The notes under the pieces were generated by a model that did no database searches, was not told the origin of the DNA, and saw only the letters and a list, made by a program, of their open reading frames with translations. Below are positions 53,949 through 63,144 of a DNA stretch of 64,000 nt, one piece after another. This stretch comes from CTSoil-075 sp042610375 (GTDB lineage Bacteria; Bacillota; Negativicutes; DSM-13327). Each line of letters begins with the position of its first letter. The stretch's first letter is position 1. The translations under genes were made by a program, and so were the position numbers. The DNA lies in assembly GCF_042610375.1 (NCBI RefSeq), contig NZ_JBGJZL010000004.1:310001-374000 (forward strand), in the 5' to 3' direction.

Positions 53949-55225
53949 TTGATCGGCTATTCCCTGAAGCGGTGAATTGGCGGCGGCAATTGCATCGGAA
54001 TGCCCAACCGTCTTGGTTAGAGTTTTATGCCACAGGGCTGATAGCCGAAAAGCTCACCGAGTGGGGTTATACGGTTTCATTGGGTAAAGATGTGGTGGAT
54101 GCAGATAACATTCTTATGCCGCCTTCCTCGGAGAAACTGGAGGAACAGTATCAATGGGCGCTCGCAGCGGGTATCAAGGAAGAGTTTATTGCTCCTGCTA
54201 AAAACGGACTCACTGGCGTAGTGGCTGTACTAAAGGGAAACCAACCAGGCCCTACGGTGGGATTTCGTTTCGACATTGATTGTAACGAGGTAATCGAGGC
54301 CAACGATAAGGATCATCGACCTGCCCGAGAAGGGTTTATGTCTGAGCAACGGGGCTATGCCCATATGTGTGGCCACGATGTACATACTTCTATCGGTTTG
54401 CTTCTGGCCCGTTATTTTTCTGAAAACCGTAGTTATCTAAATGGTACGTTGAAATTCATATTCCAGCCCAGCGAGGAGGGACTTGCCGGAGCTGCCGCCA
54501 TGGTTCCGACTGGTATAGTCGATGATCTCGACTATCTGTTTTCCGGACATGTGGGCATCACCTTACAGGAAATTGGACAAATTGCGCTAAACGTCACCGA
54601 CTTTTATGCGATGTCTCGCTTTAAAGTTACTTACCGTGGCCGACCTTCCCATGCCGCTCTATGTCCTGACGAAGGCAAGAATGCTCTGTTGGGCGCTTGC
54701 TCCGCTGTGACAAATCTTTACGCTATCGCTCGCCATGGTGATGGGGCTTCTCGAATCAACGTGGGTACTTTGGAGGCCGGTACGGCCTGGAACGTTATTC
54801 CTGATCAGGCCCGTTTTCGCCTTGAGACCCGGGGCATCAGCACGGAAATCAATCAGTACATGATCGAAAAGGCAAATGAAGTACTGAAAGGTGCTGCTAC
54901 CATGTATGGTCTTGAAATGGAGATCGAACTAGGGGCAGCGGCTCCCGGCGGCGTGAATACGCCAGAACTTATCGTCATGGGAACCGATTTGGCTCGACAA
55001 TTGCCTTCGGTGAAAGAGATAATACCATCCGCTGGTCTTAACGCTTCGGAGGACATTTCTCTGATGATGCGGCGGGTGCAAAGCCAAGGCGGTAAGGCGA
55101 TGTTTGCCTTATTTGGTACCCCCGTGGGCGGTGGCCACCATAATGCAGCTTTTGATGTAGACGAATCGGTAATTGGTAATGCCGTTAAATTTCTGGTGGC
55201 AGTTCAAGAGTTAGTAGCCAGATAA
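53918..55225 (+). CDS. M20-family amidohydrolase (AbgB-like)
   Basis: 435 residues from a TTG start with GAAGGAAG upstream, inside the end of the symporter gene. Metal-binding motifs: RFDIDCNE, HMCGHDVH (Cys151, His153, His156), PSEEG (Glu186/187) and the closing GGGHHNAAF. The layout matches p-aminobenzoyl-glutamate hydrolase/aminoacylase-type M20D enzymes. It hydrolyses an amide bond of a small imported substrate, likely the cargo of the upstream symporter. Confidence 0.92.
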   Translation: MANYEEQAAIIDRLFPEAVNWRRQLHRNAQPSWLEFYATGLIAEKLTEWGYTVSLGKDVVDADNILMPPSSEKLEEQYQWALAAGIKEEFIAPAKNGLTGVVAVLKGNQPGPTVGFRFDIDCNEVIEANDKDHRPAREGFMSEQRGYAHMCGHDVHTSIGLLLARYFSENRSYLNGTLKFIFQPSEEGLAGAAAMVPTGIVDDLDYLFSGHVGITLQEIGQIALNVTDFYAMSRFKVTYRGRPSHAALCPDEGKNALLGACSAVTNLYAIARHGDGASRINVGTLEAGTAWNVIPDQARFRLETRGISTEINQYMIEKANEVLKGAATMYGLEMEIELGAAAPGGVNTPELIVMGTDLARQLPSVKEIIPSAGLNASEDISLMMRRVQSQGGKAMFALFGTPVGGGHHNAAFDVDESVIGNAVKFLVAVQELVAR

Positions 55226-55265
55226 TTACGGTAGCGGGTTGTATTGGTTATGGTGCAAAAGAAAT

Positions 55266-55327
55266 GACAGGGGACGGTGGATCATCTTCAGCTAAAATAG
55301 CCAAGACGCTCCACCGTCCCTTGTCTA
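55266..55327. repeat. GGGACGGTGGA hairpin repeat, copy 1
   Basis: GACAGGGGACGGTGGA at the left pairs with TCCACCGTCCCTTGTC at the right around a loop containing CAGCTAAAATAGCC. The copy at 57574 has the same stem and loop, and a half copy is at 59435. Confidence 0.75.
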
Positions 55328-55334
55328 CCAAATT

Positions 55335-55432
55335 TTGAGAATCGAAACAATACATATGATTAGAAAGGAACAGGTTGGAGAAATTCAATGTGTCCGTTCT
55401 GAACTTGATATAACATTACTTTATTTTTTGCC
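55335..55432 (+). mobile_element. IS6-family transposase 3' remnant
   Basis: The translation IETIHMIRKEQVGEIQCVRS matches the C-terminus of the intact transposases. It is followed by TTTTTTGCC, a decayed right end. Confidence 0.65.
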
Positions 55433-55716
55433 TAGTGATAATCTTCGCAGTAAGCGTCTTGAGGTTTACTATTCAATTAATGGATAGCAAACTACTAGGG
55501 CAAAGACTAAAGTGATGTTCGATAGAGATATTCAGTGATTAGGAAAGCCAGATATTTGCAATGAAATTAATTATCATTAATAAAAGAGAATCGATTTCCA
55601 TAAGAGCATTGTCTTAATTCCCAAAGAGTATTATAATAAATTTTAGCGGACAAAAATCTATTGCTCAAATTGCGGAGTTTACATTGACAATAATTTTTAG
55701 AATGGAGGAATCACAT
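55433..55716. other. Spacer before the second chemoreceptor
   Basis: About 280 bases without a gene. Presumably it holds the chemoreceptor promoter, which I could not place. Confidence 0.3.
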
Positions 55717-57435
55717 ATGGTACAATTACGTAATATAAGAACTTCTTCAAAAATTATGATACTCGTTTTATTTATGGCTGTTTTTCTTCTTGCGGTTGGG
55801 TATGTTGGTCATTATGCAGCGGGAACTTTGGCTGAAAAAATGGATGACATGTATAATAATCGCTTACAGTCCATTCAGTGGCTGAATGCTGGTCGGGCAG
55901 AAAGTCGGGGTAATGAAGCCTTGACGTTAGCGATTTTTCTTAGTCAGGACCCAGCGGAACAACAAAAAAATCTAAAGAAGATTGAGGAGCATAAAAAGGT
56001 TTATATTGATTTATTAGAAAAATATCAGAAAACTCATTTAGACTCATTTGAGCAGCAAACATTAGAAAAAATTATGATCGAGACTAAAATATATCGCGAT
56101 GAATGGCAAAAGTCATTAAATTTAGCGATGTCAGGCAAGCAACTAGAGGGGCATGCTTATTTTTACCAAAATGCAGCTAATCATTTAGAGACTATCAATA
56201 AATTATTGGATGAGTTGGCGGAATACAATAAGAAAATTGCCGAGCAAGAAAAACGGAAAAGTGACGAGATTGCTCTATATAATGATCGGATTAGTATGGG
56301 TGTAACGGCCATTGCAGTGATTCTGGCCAGTGCGCTAGGATGGATGATCTCAAGACTGATTGTGACGCCGCTGTCAGAGTTACTTACTGAGGTTCATCGT
56401 TTGGCAGCTGGTGATTTAAAAAATAGAAAAATACATGAATTTTATTATAAAGATGAAGTGGGGCAATTGACCCAAGAATTTGATGACATGGCTAATCGTT
56501 TACATAAGTTGGTGAAGAATATTTCAGATGCCTCAAAGCAATTGGCGCTGTCCTCTGAGGAACTGAATGTCAGCGCTGAAGAGGCAGCTAAGGTTACTGA
56601 GCAGGTGACAATGGCCATTGAAGAGGTGGCACAAGGAGCACAAAGTCAGTCGTTGGTTATTGATGAAACGGTAGGTAGTGTACAGCATATGGTTGCGGCC
56701 ATTACGCATATTGCTGATAATTCAAGTACCGTATCGGCAGCTGTTTCTAAGACTGTTGATGCTGCGATAACAGGTGCCAAATCGGCAGAGTCTGTAACAG
56801 TGCAGATGAACAGTATCCAAGAGACTGTGGAATCATCGGCACAAGCTGTTAAAAAACTAGGAGATCGCTCCCAAGAAATTGGACAAATTATTGATACTAT
56901 TTCTGGTATTGCCAGCCAGACTAATCTGCTAGCACTAAATGCAGCGATTGAAGCAGCACGGGCTGGTGAAAATGGCAGAGGATTTGCCGTCGTAGCTGAA
57001 GAAGTTCGTAAATTGGCAGAACAATCGAAGGAGGCTGCCGCGCAGATCGGGGAAATGATCAGCGATGTACAGTCTGAAACGAGCAAAGCAGTGGCAGCAA
57101 TGAATAAGGGAAGCCAGGAAGTGAAATTAGGTGCGCAAGTGGTAGCAAGTGCGGGTGATAATTTTAAAGAAATTACTTCTTTGGTAAATAATGTTTCATC
57201 TCAGAGTATGGAAATTTCAACTGCTATCGAAGAAATGTCAGCAACCAGTGAGCAAATTTCAACTGCGGTTAAAAATATCGATCAAGTCGGTAGGCGAGCG
57301 GCAGGAAAGACGCAAACGGTTTCTGCGGCTACGGAAGAACATTCGGCATCAATCCAAGAAATTCTTGCCGCTAGCCAGTCATTGGCTGGCACAGCAAAAG
57401 AGCTACAGGATGCAGTGGAATTTTTTAAAGTTTAA
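55717..57435 (+). CDS. Methyl-accepting chemotaxis protein
   Basis: 572 residues from the ATG at 55717 (GGAGG eight bases upstream). Two membrane helices (about 12-32 and 192-212) flank a four-helix-bundle sensor. HAMP follows, then the signalling coiled coil with the conserved tip ISGIASQTNLLALNAAIEAA and ENGRGFAVVAEEVRKLAEQS. Its architecture is like the receptor at 24875, but the sensor domains differ, so they detect different signals. A terminator follows closely. Confidence 0.93.
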   Translation: MVQLRNIRTSSKIMILVLFMAVFLLAVGYVGHYAAGTLAEKMDDMYNNRLQSIQWLNAGRAESRGNEALTLAIFLSQDPAEQQKNLKKIEEHKKVYIDLLEKYQKTHLDSFEQQTLEKIMIETKIYRDEWQKSLNLAMSGKQLEGHAYFYQNAANHLETINKLLDELAEYNKKIAEQEKRKSDEIALYNDRISMGVTAIAVILASALGWMISRLIVTPLSELLTEVHRLAAGDLKNRKIHEFYYKDEVGQLTQEFDDMANRLHKLVKNISDASKQLALSSEELNVSAEEAAKVTEQVTMAIEEVAQGAQSQSLVIDETVGSVQHMVAAITHIADNSSTVSAAVSKTVDAAITGAKSAESVTVQMNSIQETVESSAQAVKKLGDRSQEIGQIIDTISGIASQTNLLALNAAIEAARAGENGRGFAVVAEEVRKLAEQSKEAAAQIGEMISDVQSETSKAVAAMNKGSQEVKLGAQVVASAGDNFKEITSLVNNVSSQSMEISTAIEEMSATSEQISTAVKNIDQVGRRAAGKTQTVSAATEEHSASIQEILAASQSLAGTAKELQDAVEFFKV

Positions 57436-57467
57436 TATTTAGCAGCAATGCTACAGGCTTCACCTTG

Positions 57468-57506
57468 CAGGGCAATGAAGGTAAACTCATTGCCCTGTAT
57501 TTTTGT
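57468..57506 (+). terminator. Terminator after the second chemoreceptor
   Basis: CAGGGCAATGA pairs with TCATTGCCCTG around an eight-base loop, followed by TATTTTTGT. Confidence 0.8.
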
Positions 57507-57573
57507 ATATTGAAAATAAGCAATATGTGAAAAAAAGCAGTTAGGGGAGATCGCGAACTGCGCTGTAGAAAAT

Positions 57574-57633
57574 GACATGGGACGGTGGAGCGTCTTCAGC
57601 TAAAATAATCAAGACGATCCATCGTCCCATGTC
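57574..57633. repeat. GGGACGGTGGA hairpin repeat, copy 2
   Basis: GACATGGGACGGTGGAGCG and CGATCCATCGTCCCATGTC are complementary arms around a loop with CAGCTAAAATAATCAAG. The stem carries changes relative to copy 1 that mostly still pair. Confidence 0.75.
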
Positions 57634-57683
57634 TACCCCGAAAGTCGAGTAGAACCTTACTTCTTCTTGGCCAGCTTATATCG

Positions 57684-57725
57684 AGATTCTGGTGCAAAAA
57701 ATGAAGCAATGACATACTCTTTTCA
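57684..57725 (+). mobile_element. IS6-family left-end remnant
   Basis: GATTCTGGTGCAAAAAATGAAG followed by GACATACTC, matching the left end and promoter region of the IS. The rest is absent. Confidence 0.55.
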
Positions 57726-57835
57726 TTAGGCTGTGTTCGCATGATGTATTGATCCCTATTTTCATAGGCATAATAGTATAATATAATAGACGTACATATG
57801 TTCTTGGCATAAATTTGATATAAAGGATGGATAAC

Positions 57836-58177
57836 ATGAATCCAAAACTGCCACAATCTACTGATGCTGATTTCAACACAGCCACCAAACGTGCTATGCG
57901 TGTGCGTAGACTTTACCAACAACTCGAAGTAAAGAATCACAAGACTATATGGACTACCGAAGAAGACATGCTCGCTTTCGTTTCCGATGTTGGCATCCTC
58001 GCCCGTCTTGTCATGGCTTCTGAAGGCCGATGGGTACACGGAGGAGATGTTCATGCCGAACTTGGGAGTAAGATTGCGGAGTGTCAATGGTGGTTACTGG
58101 TACTATCTGACCGCCTCGGCATCAACATCACGGAGGAATTCACATCATTCATGGACAAACTCGATACCGAACTTTGA
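57836..58177 (+). CDS. MazG-like superfamily protein
   Basis: 113 residues from the ATG at 57836 (AAAGG nine bases upstream; an ATG three codons earlier abuts the site). The helical pattern TEEDMLAFVSDVGILARLVM, GRW and ECQWWLLVLSDRLGI is that of small MazG-like all-alpha proteins, related to nucleotide pyrophosphohydrolases. The acidic residues on the central helices would bind magnesium. The cellular role is not established. Confidence 0.8.
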   Translation: MNPKLPQSTDADFNTATKRAMRVRRLYQQLEVKNHKTIWTTEEDMLAFVSDVGILARLVMASEGRWVHGGDVHAELGSKIAECQWWLLVLSDRLGINITEEFTSFMDKLDTEL

Positions 58178-58208
58178 TGTGTATTTTTTGCTCATAAGTG
58201 AATATTAG

Positions 58209-58242
58209 AAAAATCGTCCGTATATCGGGCGATTTTTATTTT
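58209..58242 (+). terminator. Terminator after the MazG-like gene
   Basis: AAAAATCGTCCG pairs with CGGGCGATTTTT (one G-T pair) around a five-base loop; T-rich tail. Confidence 0.8.
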
Positions 58243-58385
58243 CCTAATTGAGCAATACTATATGCTTAAAAGCTCCGAAATGTGTTTTCTGTAATTGGTG
58301 TCATAGTACACCAATAGAGGAATTGTTAAATAGTTACTAAAAGGTTACTATATAATAAAAAGGTGCCTACTTTACGAATAACCGT

Positions 58386-58456
58386 ATATATCTTACAAGG
58401 GGACGGGGATATTGACATTCTTGTGTGTCAGCAACCCCGTCCCTTGTAAGATATAT
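58386..58456. repeat. Large palindromic unit
   Basis: ATATATCTTACAAGGGGACG and CGTCCCTTGTAAGATATAT are complementary arms of about 22 bases with one bulged G. The 26-base centre includes TTGACA and TGTCA, which can also pair. Related in style to the GGGACGG hairpins at 55266 and 57574. Confidence 0.7.
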
Positions 58457-58528
58457 GTTGGGCGGGCTGATGGATTAGTATTCTGTCGTTTCTTTAATGC
58501 TGATAATGTACTAGGAACAATAATTAAA

Positions 58529-58566
58529 AACCTGCCTTTGTGGTAATAACCACAAAAGCAGGTTCA
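58529..58566 (-). terminator. Terminator for the toxin-antitoxin operon
   Basis: AACCTGCCTTTGTGGT pairs with ACCACAAAAGCAGGTT (one mismatch) around a three-base loop, 16 bases beyond the toxin stop on the minus strand. Confidence 0.75.
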
Positions 58567-58581
58567 TGACGTTGACAGTCT

Positions 58582-58872
58582 TTATTTTATTAGTCGTTTC
58601 AATTCTTCATAAAAATTCTCGCGAGTACCAGCAAGTAAAACCACGACTTTTTTACCGTCAATCTCGAAAATGGAATAGGCAATTTCATAATTGGTTTTAT
58701 TGTAGTAAATATCATAGCCATAAATACCAGAGAGGTCACCACGTTTGGCCTGACCAATATATGGATCAATCTGTATAGAGAGGATAGCATCCTTGAATTT
58801 TAAGCGTAATTGCTTATTTTTAAGTTTTTTTAAATAACGTTCACTAGCGGGGCTGAATAAGATTTCATACAT
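58582..58872 (-). CDS. RelE/ParE-type toxin
   Basis: 96 residues. The pattern YEILFSPASERYLKKLKNKQ, RGDLSGIYGYDIYYNKTNYE and VVVLLAGTRENFYEELK is that of RelE/ParE-superfamily toxins (mRNA interferase or gyrase poison). It begins two bases after the antitoxin stop codon and shares its transcript, the usual antitoxin-first order. Confidence 0.88.
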   Translation of the reverse strand: MYEILFSPASERYLKKLKNKQLRLKFKDAILSIQIDPYIGQAKRGDLSGIYGYDIYYNKTNYEIAYSIFEIDGKKVVVLLAGTRENFYEELKRLIK

Positions 58873-58874
58873 TT

Positions 58875-59243
58875 TTATTGATCCTCGCCAAATACATCAT
58901 CAAAAGTGGCGGCTGGACTTTCACCAGCAGCAATACGCTCAGCTTCTGCAGTCATGTTACCGATGGCAGTTCGTATGTTCTTGGTCTCGGCCTCAAACTG
59001 ACGTACAAGCTCATCGCCAGAGACTCCCTTGGCGACAAGATCTTTTAGAATTTCGACAGAGAAATCATCATAAGTATTATGAAATGGGCGAATAACGATG
59101 GTATTATCCTTAACAAAGCATTCGACTTCTGTTTCAAGACCAAGTTGCTTAAAAAACTTAAGTGGGATAGTAATTTGACGTTTTTGAGAAACACTAATAA
59201 TTTTTCTATCCATATGACCACGCTCCATAATTTTAGCGAGCAT
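58875..59243 (-). CDS. AbrB/SpoVT-type antitoxin
   Basis: 122 residues from the ATG at 59243 (AAAGGAG nine bases upstream; longer open frames lack a site). The N-terminal part is a swapped-hairpin AbrB domain (ISVSQKRQITIPLKFFKQLG, NTIVIRP). The C-terminal helical tail (ILKDLVAKGVSGDELVRQFE) should wrap the toxin. It neutralises the adjacent RelE/ParE-type toxin and probably represses the operon. Confidence 0.85.
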   Translation of the reverse strand: MLAKIMERGHMDRKIISVSQKRQITIPLKFFKQLGLETEVECFVKDNTIVIRPFHNTYDDFSVEILKDLVAKGVSGDELVRQFEAETKNIRTAIGNMTAEAERIAAGESPAATFDDVFGEDQ

Positions 59244-59434
59244 AATAAGCATCTCCTTTGTAATATATGCAAATAAAGAACGAAATATCCTTGAAATAAT
59301 TATAACAAAGAAACAAAGAAAACTCAAATGGTTTATAGTTGAGGGTAATATTCCGTCTTTCTTCCTTACAGTTTCCTTGTTTCTATAAAGAATGATATAC
59401 TATATTTATCGGCTAAATCCAAAGATGAGGGAAT

Positions 59435-59480
59435 GACAGGGGGCGGTGGATCGTCTTCAGCCCAAATAGCCAAGATGATG
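59435..59480. repeat. GGGACGGTGGA hairpin repeat, left half only (copy 3)
   Basis: GACAGGGGGCGGTGGATCG and the loop CAGCCCAAATAGCCAAG match copies 1 and 2. The right arm is lost and acetyltransferase-like sequence follows directly. Confidence 0.6.
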
Positions 59481-59644
59481 ACATGACTGATTTTATTAGA
59501 AGTAAGGCTGTTGAATATGAAAAAAGAGATAAATGCCGTACTTACATATATTTTGATGAAGAATAACTTCAGGAAACAGGAAAATTAAAAATTGTTGGTT
59601 ATTTCTCTATTGCTATGAAAACGATGAAGGTTATATTGATATAA
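59477..59644 (+). pseudogene. GNAT-acetyltransferase-like remnant
   Basis: DFIRSKAVEYEKRDKCRTYI, then a stop, then GKLKIVGYFSIAMKTMKV. The pattern matches the start and first strands of phage-type GNAT proteins. The stop codon and the short length mark a decayed fragment. Confidence 0.45.
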
Positions 59645-59745
59645 TATGTCATGGGGATGAAATTATCGCTTTTCAAGTGCTCAAAAAGTCCCGTCCCCGT
59701 GACATCTAATTTGGAATGTGCTATGCTAGCTTAGAGGTGGTTTTT

Positions 59746-60144
59746 ATGAAGAAGTTAATAAAAGTAGTGGGTGCAATCATTGAAAATGAAAATAATGAAA
59801 TTCTCTGTGCACTTCGATCTTCCCAGATGTTGCTGCCTAATTTATGGGAGTTTCCAGGGGGGAAAGTAGAAGAGAATGAAGAGTTAGCAACTGCCATCGT
59901 ACGTGAGATCGATGAAGAATTGAAATGTACAATTCAAGCTAATGAGGTATTTCATGATCATACCCATGAATATGAAAATATAAAGGTAAACCTGATTACT
60001 ATAAAGTGCAAGCTTATTGCTGGTACCCCTATAGCAACAGAACATGCAAAATTAATTTGGCTTAGCAAAGAAAATTTAAGATCATTACAATGGGCACCTG
60101 CTGATATACCTGCAGTAGAACAGCTTATAAACGAAAAAGTATAG
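59746..60144 (+). CDS. NUDIX hydrolase, MutT/NudG-like
   Basis: 132 residues from the ATG at 59746 (AGAGGTGG upstream). The NUDIX box GGKVEENEELATAIVREIDEEL (residues 38-59, G-x5-E-x7-REUxEE) is complete. LWEFPGGK and LIWLSKENLRSLQWAPAD are as in 8-oxo-dGTP/CTP pyrophosphohydrolases. It cleans damaged nucleotides from the pool. It converges with a helicase of the DUF3427 type, with which such NUDIX genes are often found. Confidence 0.9.
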   Translation: MKKLIKVVGAIIENENNEILCALRSSQMLLPNLWEFPGGKVEENEELATAIVREIDEELKCTIQANEVFHDHTHEYENIKVNLITIKCKLIAGTPIATEHAKLIWLSKENLRSLQWAPADIPAVEQLINEKV

Positions 60145-60173
60145 TTTTCTCTCAATGAGATGACTATACTTTT
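60134..60173. terminator. Bidirectional terminator between NUDIX and helicase genes
   Basis: AAAAGTATAGT pairs with ACTATACTTTT, with an inner TCTC/GAGA pairing. The NUDIX stop codon lies in the left arm. T-rich on both strands. Confidence 0.75.
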
Positions 60174-60204
60174 CTTTTTATATGGATTTTGGTTCCAGTA
60201 TGGA

Positions 60205-63144
60205 CTACAGGTTGCGAGTGGTTAGATATTCATAGATGGAATCTTCTACAGGCTGATTCATTCGTAATCTAATTTTAACGACAGAAACGGTTTTGCCATT
60301 GCCATCAGGCAGTGCAGTTTGTTCAAAACTTTCGTCAATAGGGGTTACATCTCCCATATAATAAAAATCATTACTTTCCCCATTACTCTTTTTAATAAAT
60401 AATGGTAGTCTTAGCCCCTCTTTATAATTACGAATCGCCATAACATCAGGGCTATTTAAGGTTCGCTTAGATTTTGACATCCATTCAAACTCATATCGAT
60501 CAATGAAGCCGTCATGGTATTTTGTCGTTTCTGATATAGTATCATCTTTGTGATAGTTAACAAAAATAGGACAGTTTGTTTTATCACTGCTTATAATATA
60601 GCCTCCGACATTTTGAGCAACAGGATTTTGTTTCCAGTTTAAGATTCTGAATACGTCTTTGCGAGAATACTTTTGGTATAATATAAAACCTTGTATATAT
60701 TGCTCTCGGTTAAAAAAACTGTCATACATGGTTTCTGCATATTGAAGCATATCCGTTAAAAAATGGGTAAAAATCTCGCTTTTTAAGAGGTTTTTGACAT
60801 CCTTTGATAAGGAAAAGGTATCATTTTCATAAGAAAGTATGTCCAAGTTATATTTCTCTTTTACACTAATCAGTTTCTTATTTTCCGTTTGAGTAATAAA
60901 TTCAAAGTTGATATTACGGATACAGGACTGTATGGTCTCTTCTGAAACATGAGTGTCATATTTTTCGCGCACCATAGTTGTGCAAGCGACTTTGGTCAAT
61001 TGGGTATGCTTTATCAATTCACGCAGGATAAGGATTTCTTCTACTCGTTTGGTATTGGCGATGTCGTTTGACAATAGCTCTAGTAATTTGATTGCTTTTA
61101 TAGAGAGGCAATTTTGCAAGCTAGTTTCTTGATCCGCTACAAAATTAAAGTAAGACTTAGCATAATTAGAATAAAGCTGTGGATCGCGTGAGCCATGGGT
61201 CAAAAAATCCATCATCATGGGAATTTTTCCAAGCTTACATTTTAGTAAATCATAATCTCTGACTAGATCTTTCTTTAATTGCATGTTTGCGCTGTCAATG
61301 GCTTTAAAAATTCTCTCTTGGGCAATTTCGTCAAAGTTTATTGTCGAAGCACCAGGAATTAAGTGACTACCGCTTACTAAAAGTTTTCGCAAGGTATCTT
61401 TATTATAAGAATGATTACCATATAATGCGACGGGAATAAGATAGTTATTGTTATAATTGCCAATAAAATCAATGACAGTTACATATTCTTTATAATCTGC
61501 TTTACGTAGGCCTCGCCCTAGTTGCTGAACAAAAACAATTGCTGATTGGGTTGGTCTCAGCATGATGATTTGATTCACTTTAGGCATATCGATACCTTCG
61601 TTTAAAATATTAACGGAAAAAATATAATCTAATTTACTCTCTATATGATTGCTTTCTAAACGGGCAAAAGCATCTGCTCGTTCGGTTTCGCTGCTTTTAC
61701 TGCAAAGAGAGACAGCTTTATAGCCTCTATGAGTAAAGGCTGTAGCGAGTGCATTGCTTTCTTCGACAGAACTACAAAAAACTAGCCCGCGAACTTGACC
61801 GTTATCGCAACCGTAGAATCTAGCCTTTTCAATGATATTATCTATCCGTTCATAAGACACCAATGATTGAAATGAGGTTTGGTCATCTAATAATTTTCCG
61901 TCAACTGTTATGTCTGTTACGCCAAAATAGTGAAAGTTGCACAGCATTTGTTCTTCTAACGCTCTATGCAAGCGAATTTCATAGGCAATATTATAGTCAA
62001 ATTCTTTAAAAATATCAAAGTCATCCATACGCTCCGGTGTAGCAGTCATGCCTAATAAAAAAGTAGGTTTAAAATAATTTAATATTTTTTGATAGGTAGC
62101 CGCTCCAGCACGATGTGTTTCATCAATGACAATATAATCAAAATGATGTTCATTAAACTGGTGAAGATTATAATCAAGAGATAGGGTTTGTATAGTGCAA
62201 AATAGAAAATCAGCATTCATTTCTTTTGTATTTCCAGTATAAAGGCCCATCGTTTTATTGTTTCCAAATACTCTGCGGTAGCTTTTTAGGGCTGCTTTTG
62301 CTATGGTCTCTCGGTGAACAATAAACAAAAATTTTTGTGGATTTACTTTTTGTACATCAAAAGCAGATAAATAGGTCTTACCCGTACCAGTAGCAGAAAT
62401 TAATAAAGCTTTATTTTTGCCTTCAAAACGCAATCTTTTTAAATTTTTTAATGCTTCGACTTGCATTTTATTAGGTTCTAATATTGCAAGAGCATCTTCG
62501 AATTGGCTTTTTTTATAGGCATAACTAAGTTGTGCTGTATAGACTTTTTCATACTGCGCTATAAAAAAAGGTGTCACTGGATAGGCTTGTTGGAATTCGT
62601 GATGAAACTCCTTTAGTGTGTTATTAATTAATGTTCCTTTATTCGTAGATGATACCAGGAGATTCCATTCTTTATTGATACATAAAGCATTGGCGGTAAG
62701 ATTACTACTTCCAATTATGAGATCATAACCTGGGCCTTTTTTAAATAAATAACCTTTGGCGTGAAAGTTTTCTTTTGTTACTATTCGTAATTCAATATTT
62801 TCAAATTTCAATAAAGCTCTGAGGGCTTCTGGCTGAGTGAAATTTTGATATTGTGAGACTAATATTTTACCTTTTATGTTTTTAGTTTGTAATTCTTTTA
62901 ATAAGTTGATGAATACAGCAACACCACTTTTGGTTACAAAGGCAACGGAAAACCAAAACTCATCACAGCTTCTTAATTCTTTATCTATGGTTGTCAAAAT
63001 GGTTTTTCCATTTTTCTTATCATTTACTAGTAGTTGAGGTATATATTCTTGTTTGGAGGGATGTAAGCTGTCAACAAAGCCCGTTATCAAGCTTTGTGGT
63101 AGTTCGGCGTAAAATAAATCGGTTTTGAACCCAGCACCGTGCAA
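60205..63144 (-). CDS. PLD-nuclease/SF2-helicase/DUF3427 protein
   Basis: 979 residues from a TTG start with AAGGAGG eight bases upstream. The N-terminal phospholipase-D-like nuclease domain has HAKGYLF and GSSNLT (His128, Lys130). The SF2 helicase core follows: ATGTGKT (251-257), DETH (341-344), MTATPE and QQLGRGLRKA. The C-terminal third is DUF3427. Proteins of this layout restrict foreign DNA or process damaged DNA and are common in defence islands. It is a single gene here, facing a NUDIX gene. Confidence 0.92.
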   Translation of the reverse strand: MHGAGFKTDLFYAELPQSLITGFVDSLHPSKQEYIPQLLVNDKKNGKTILTTIDKELRSCDEFWFSVAFVTKSGVAVFINLLKELQTKNIKGKILVSQYQNFTQPEALRALLKFENIELRIVTKENFHAKGYLFKKGPGYDLIIGSSNLTANALCINKEWNLLVSSTNKGTLINNTLKEFHHEFQQAYPVTPFFIAQYEKVYTAQLSYAYKKSQFEDALAILEPNKMQVEALKNLKRLRFEGKNKALLISATGTGKTYLSAFDVQKVNPQKFLFIVHRETIAKAALKSYRRVFGNNKTMGLYTGNTKEMNADFLFCTIQTLSLDYNLHQFNEHHFDYIVIDETHRAGAATYQKILNYFKPTFLLGMTATPERMDDFDIFKEFDYNIAYEIRLHRALEEQMLCNFHYFGVTDITVDGKLLDDQTSFQSLVSYERIDNIIEKARFYGCDNGQVRGLVFCSSVEESNALATAFTHRGYKAVSLCSKSSETERADAFARLESNHIESKLDYIFSVNILNEGIDMPKVNQIIMLRPTQSAIVFVQQLGRGLRKADYKEYVTVIDFIGNYNNNYLIPVALYGNHSYNKDTLRKLLVSGSHLIPGASTINFDEIAQERIFKAIDSANMQLKKDLVRDYDLLKCKLGKIPMMMDFLTHGSRDPQLYSNYAKSYFNFVADQETSLQNCLSIKAIKLLELLSNDIANTKRVEEILILRELIKHTQLTKVACTTMVREKYDTHVSEETIQSCIRNINFEFITQTENKKLISVKEKYNLDILSYENDTFSLSKDVKNLLKSEIFTHFLTDMLQYAETMYDSFFNREQYIQGFILYQKYSRKDVFRILNWKQNPVAQNVGGYIISSDKTNCPIFVNYHKDDTISETTKYHDGFIDRYEFEWMSKSKRTLNSPDVMAIRNYKEGLRLPLFIKKSNGESNDFYYMGDVTPIDESFEQTALPDGNGKTVSVVKIRLRMNQPVEDSIYEYLTTRNL

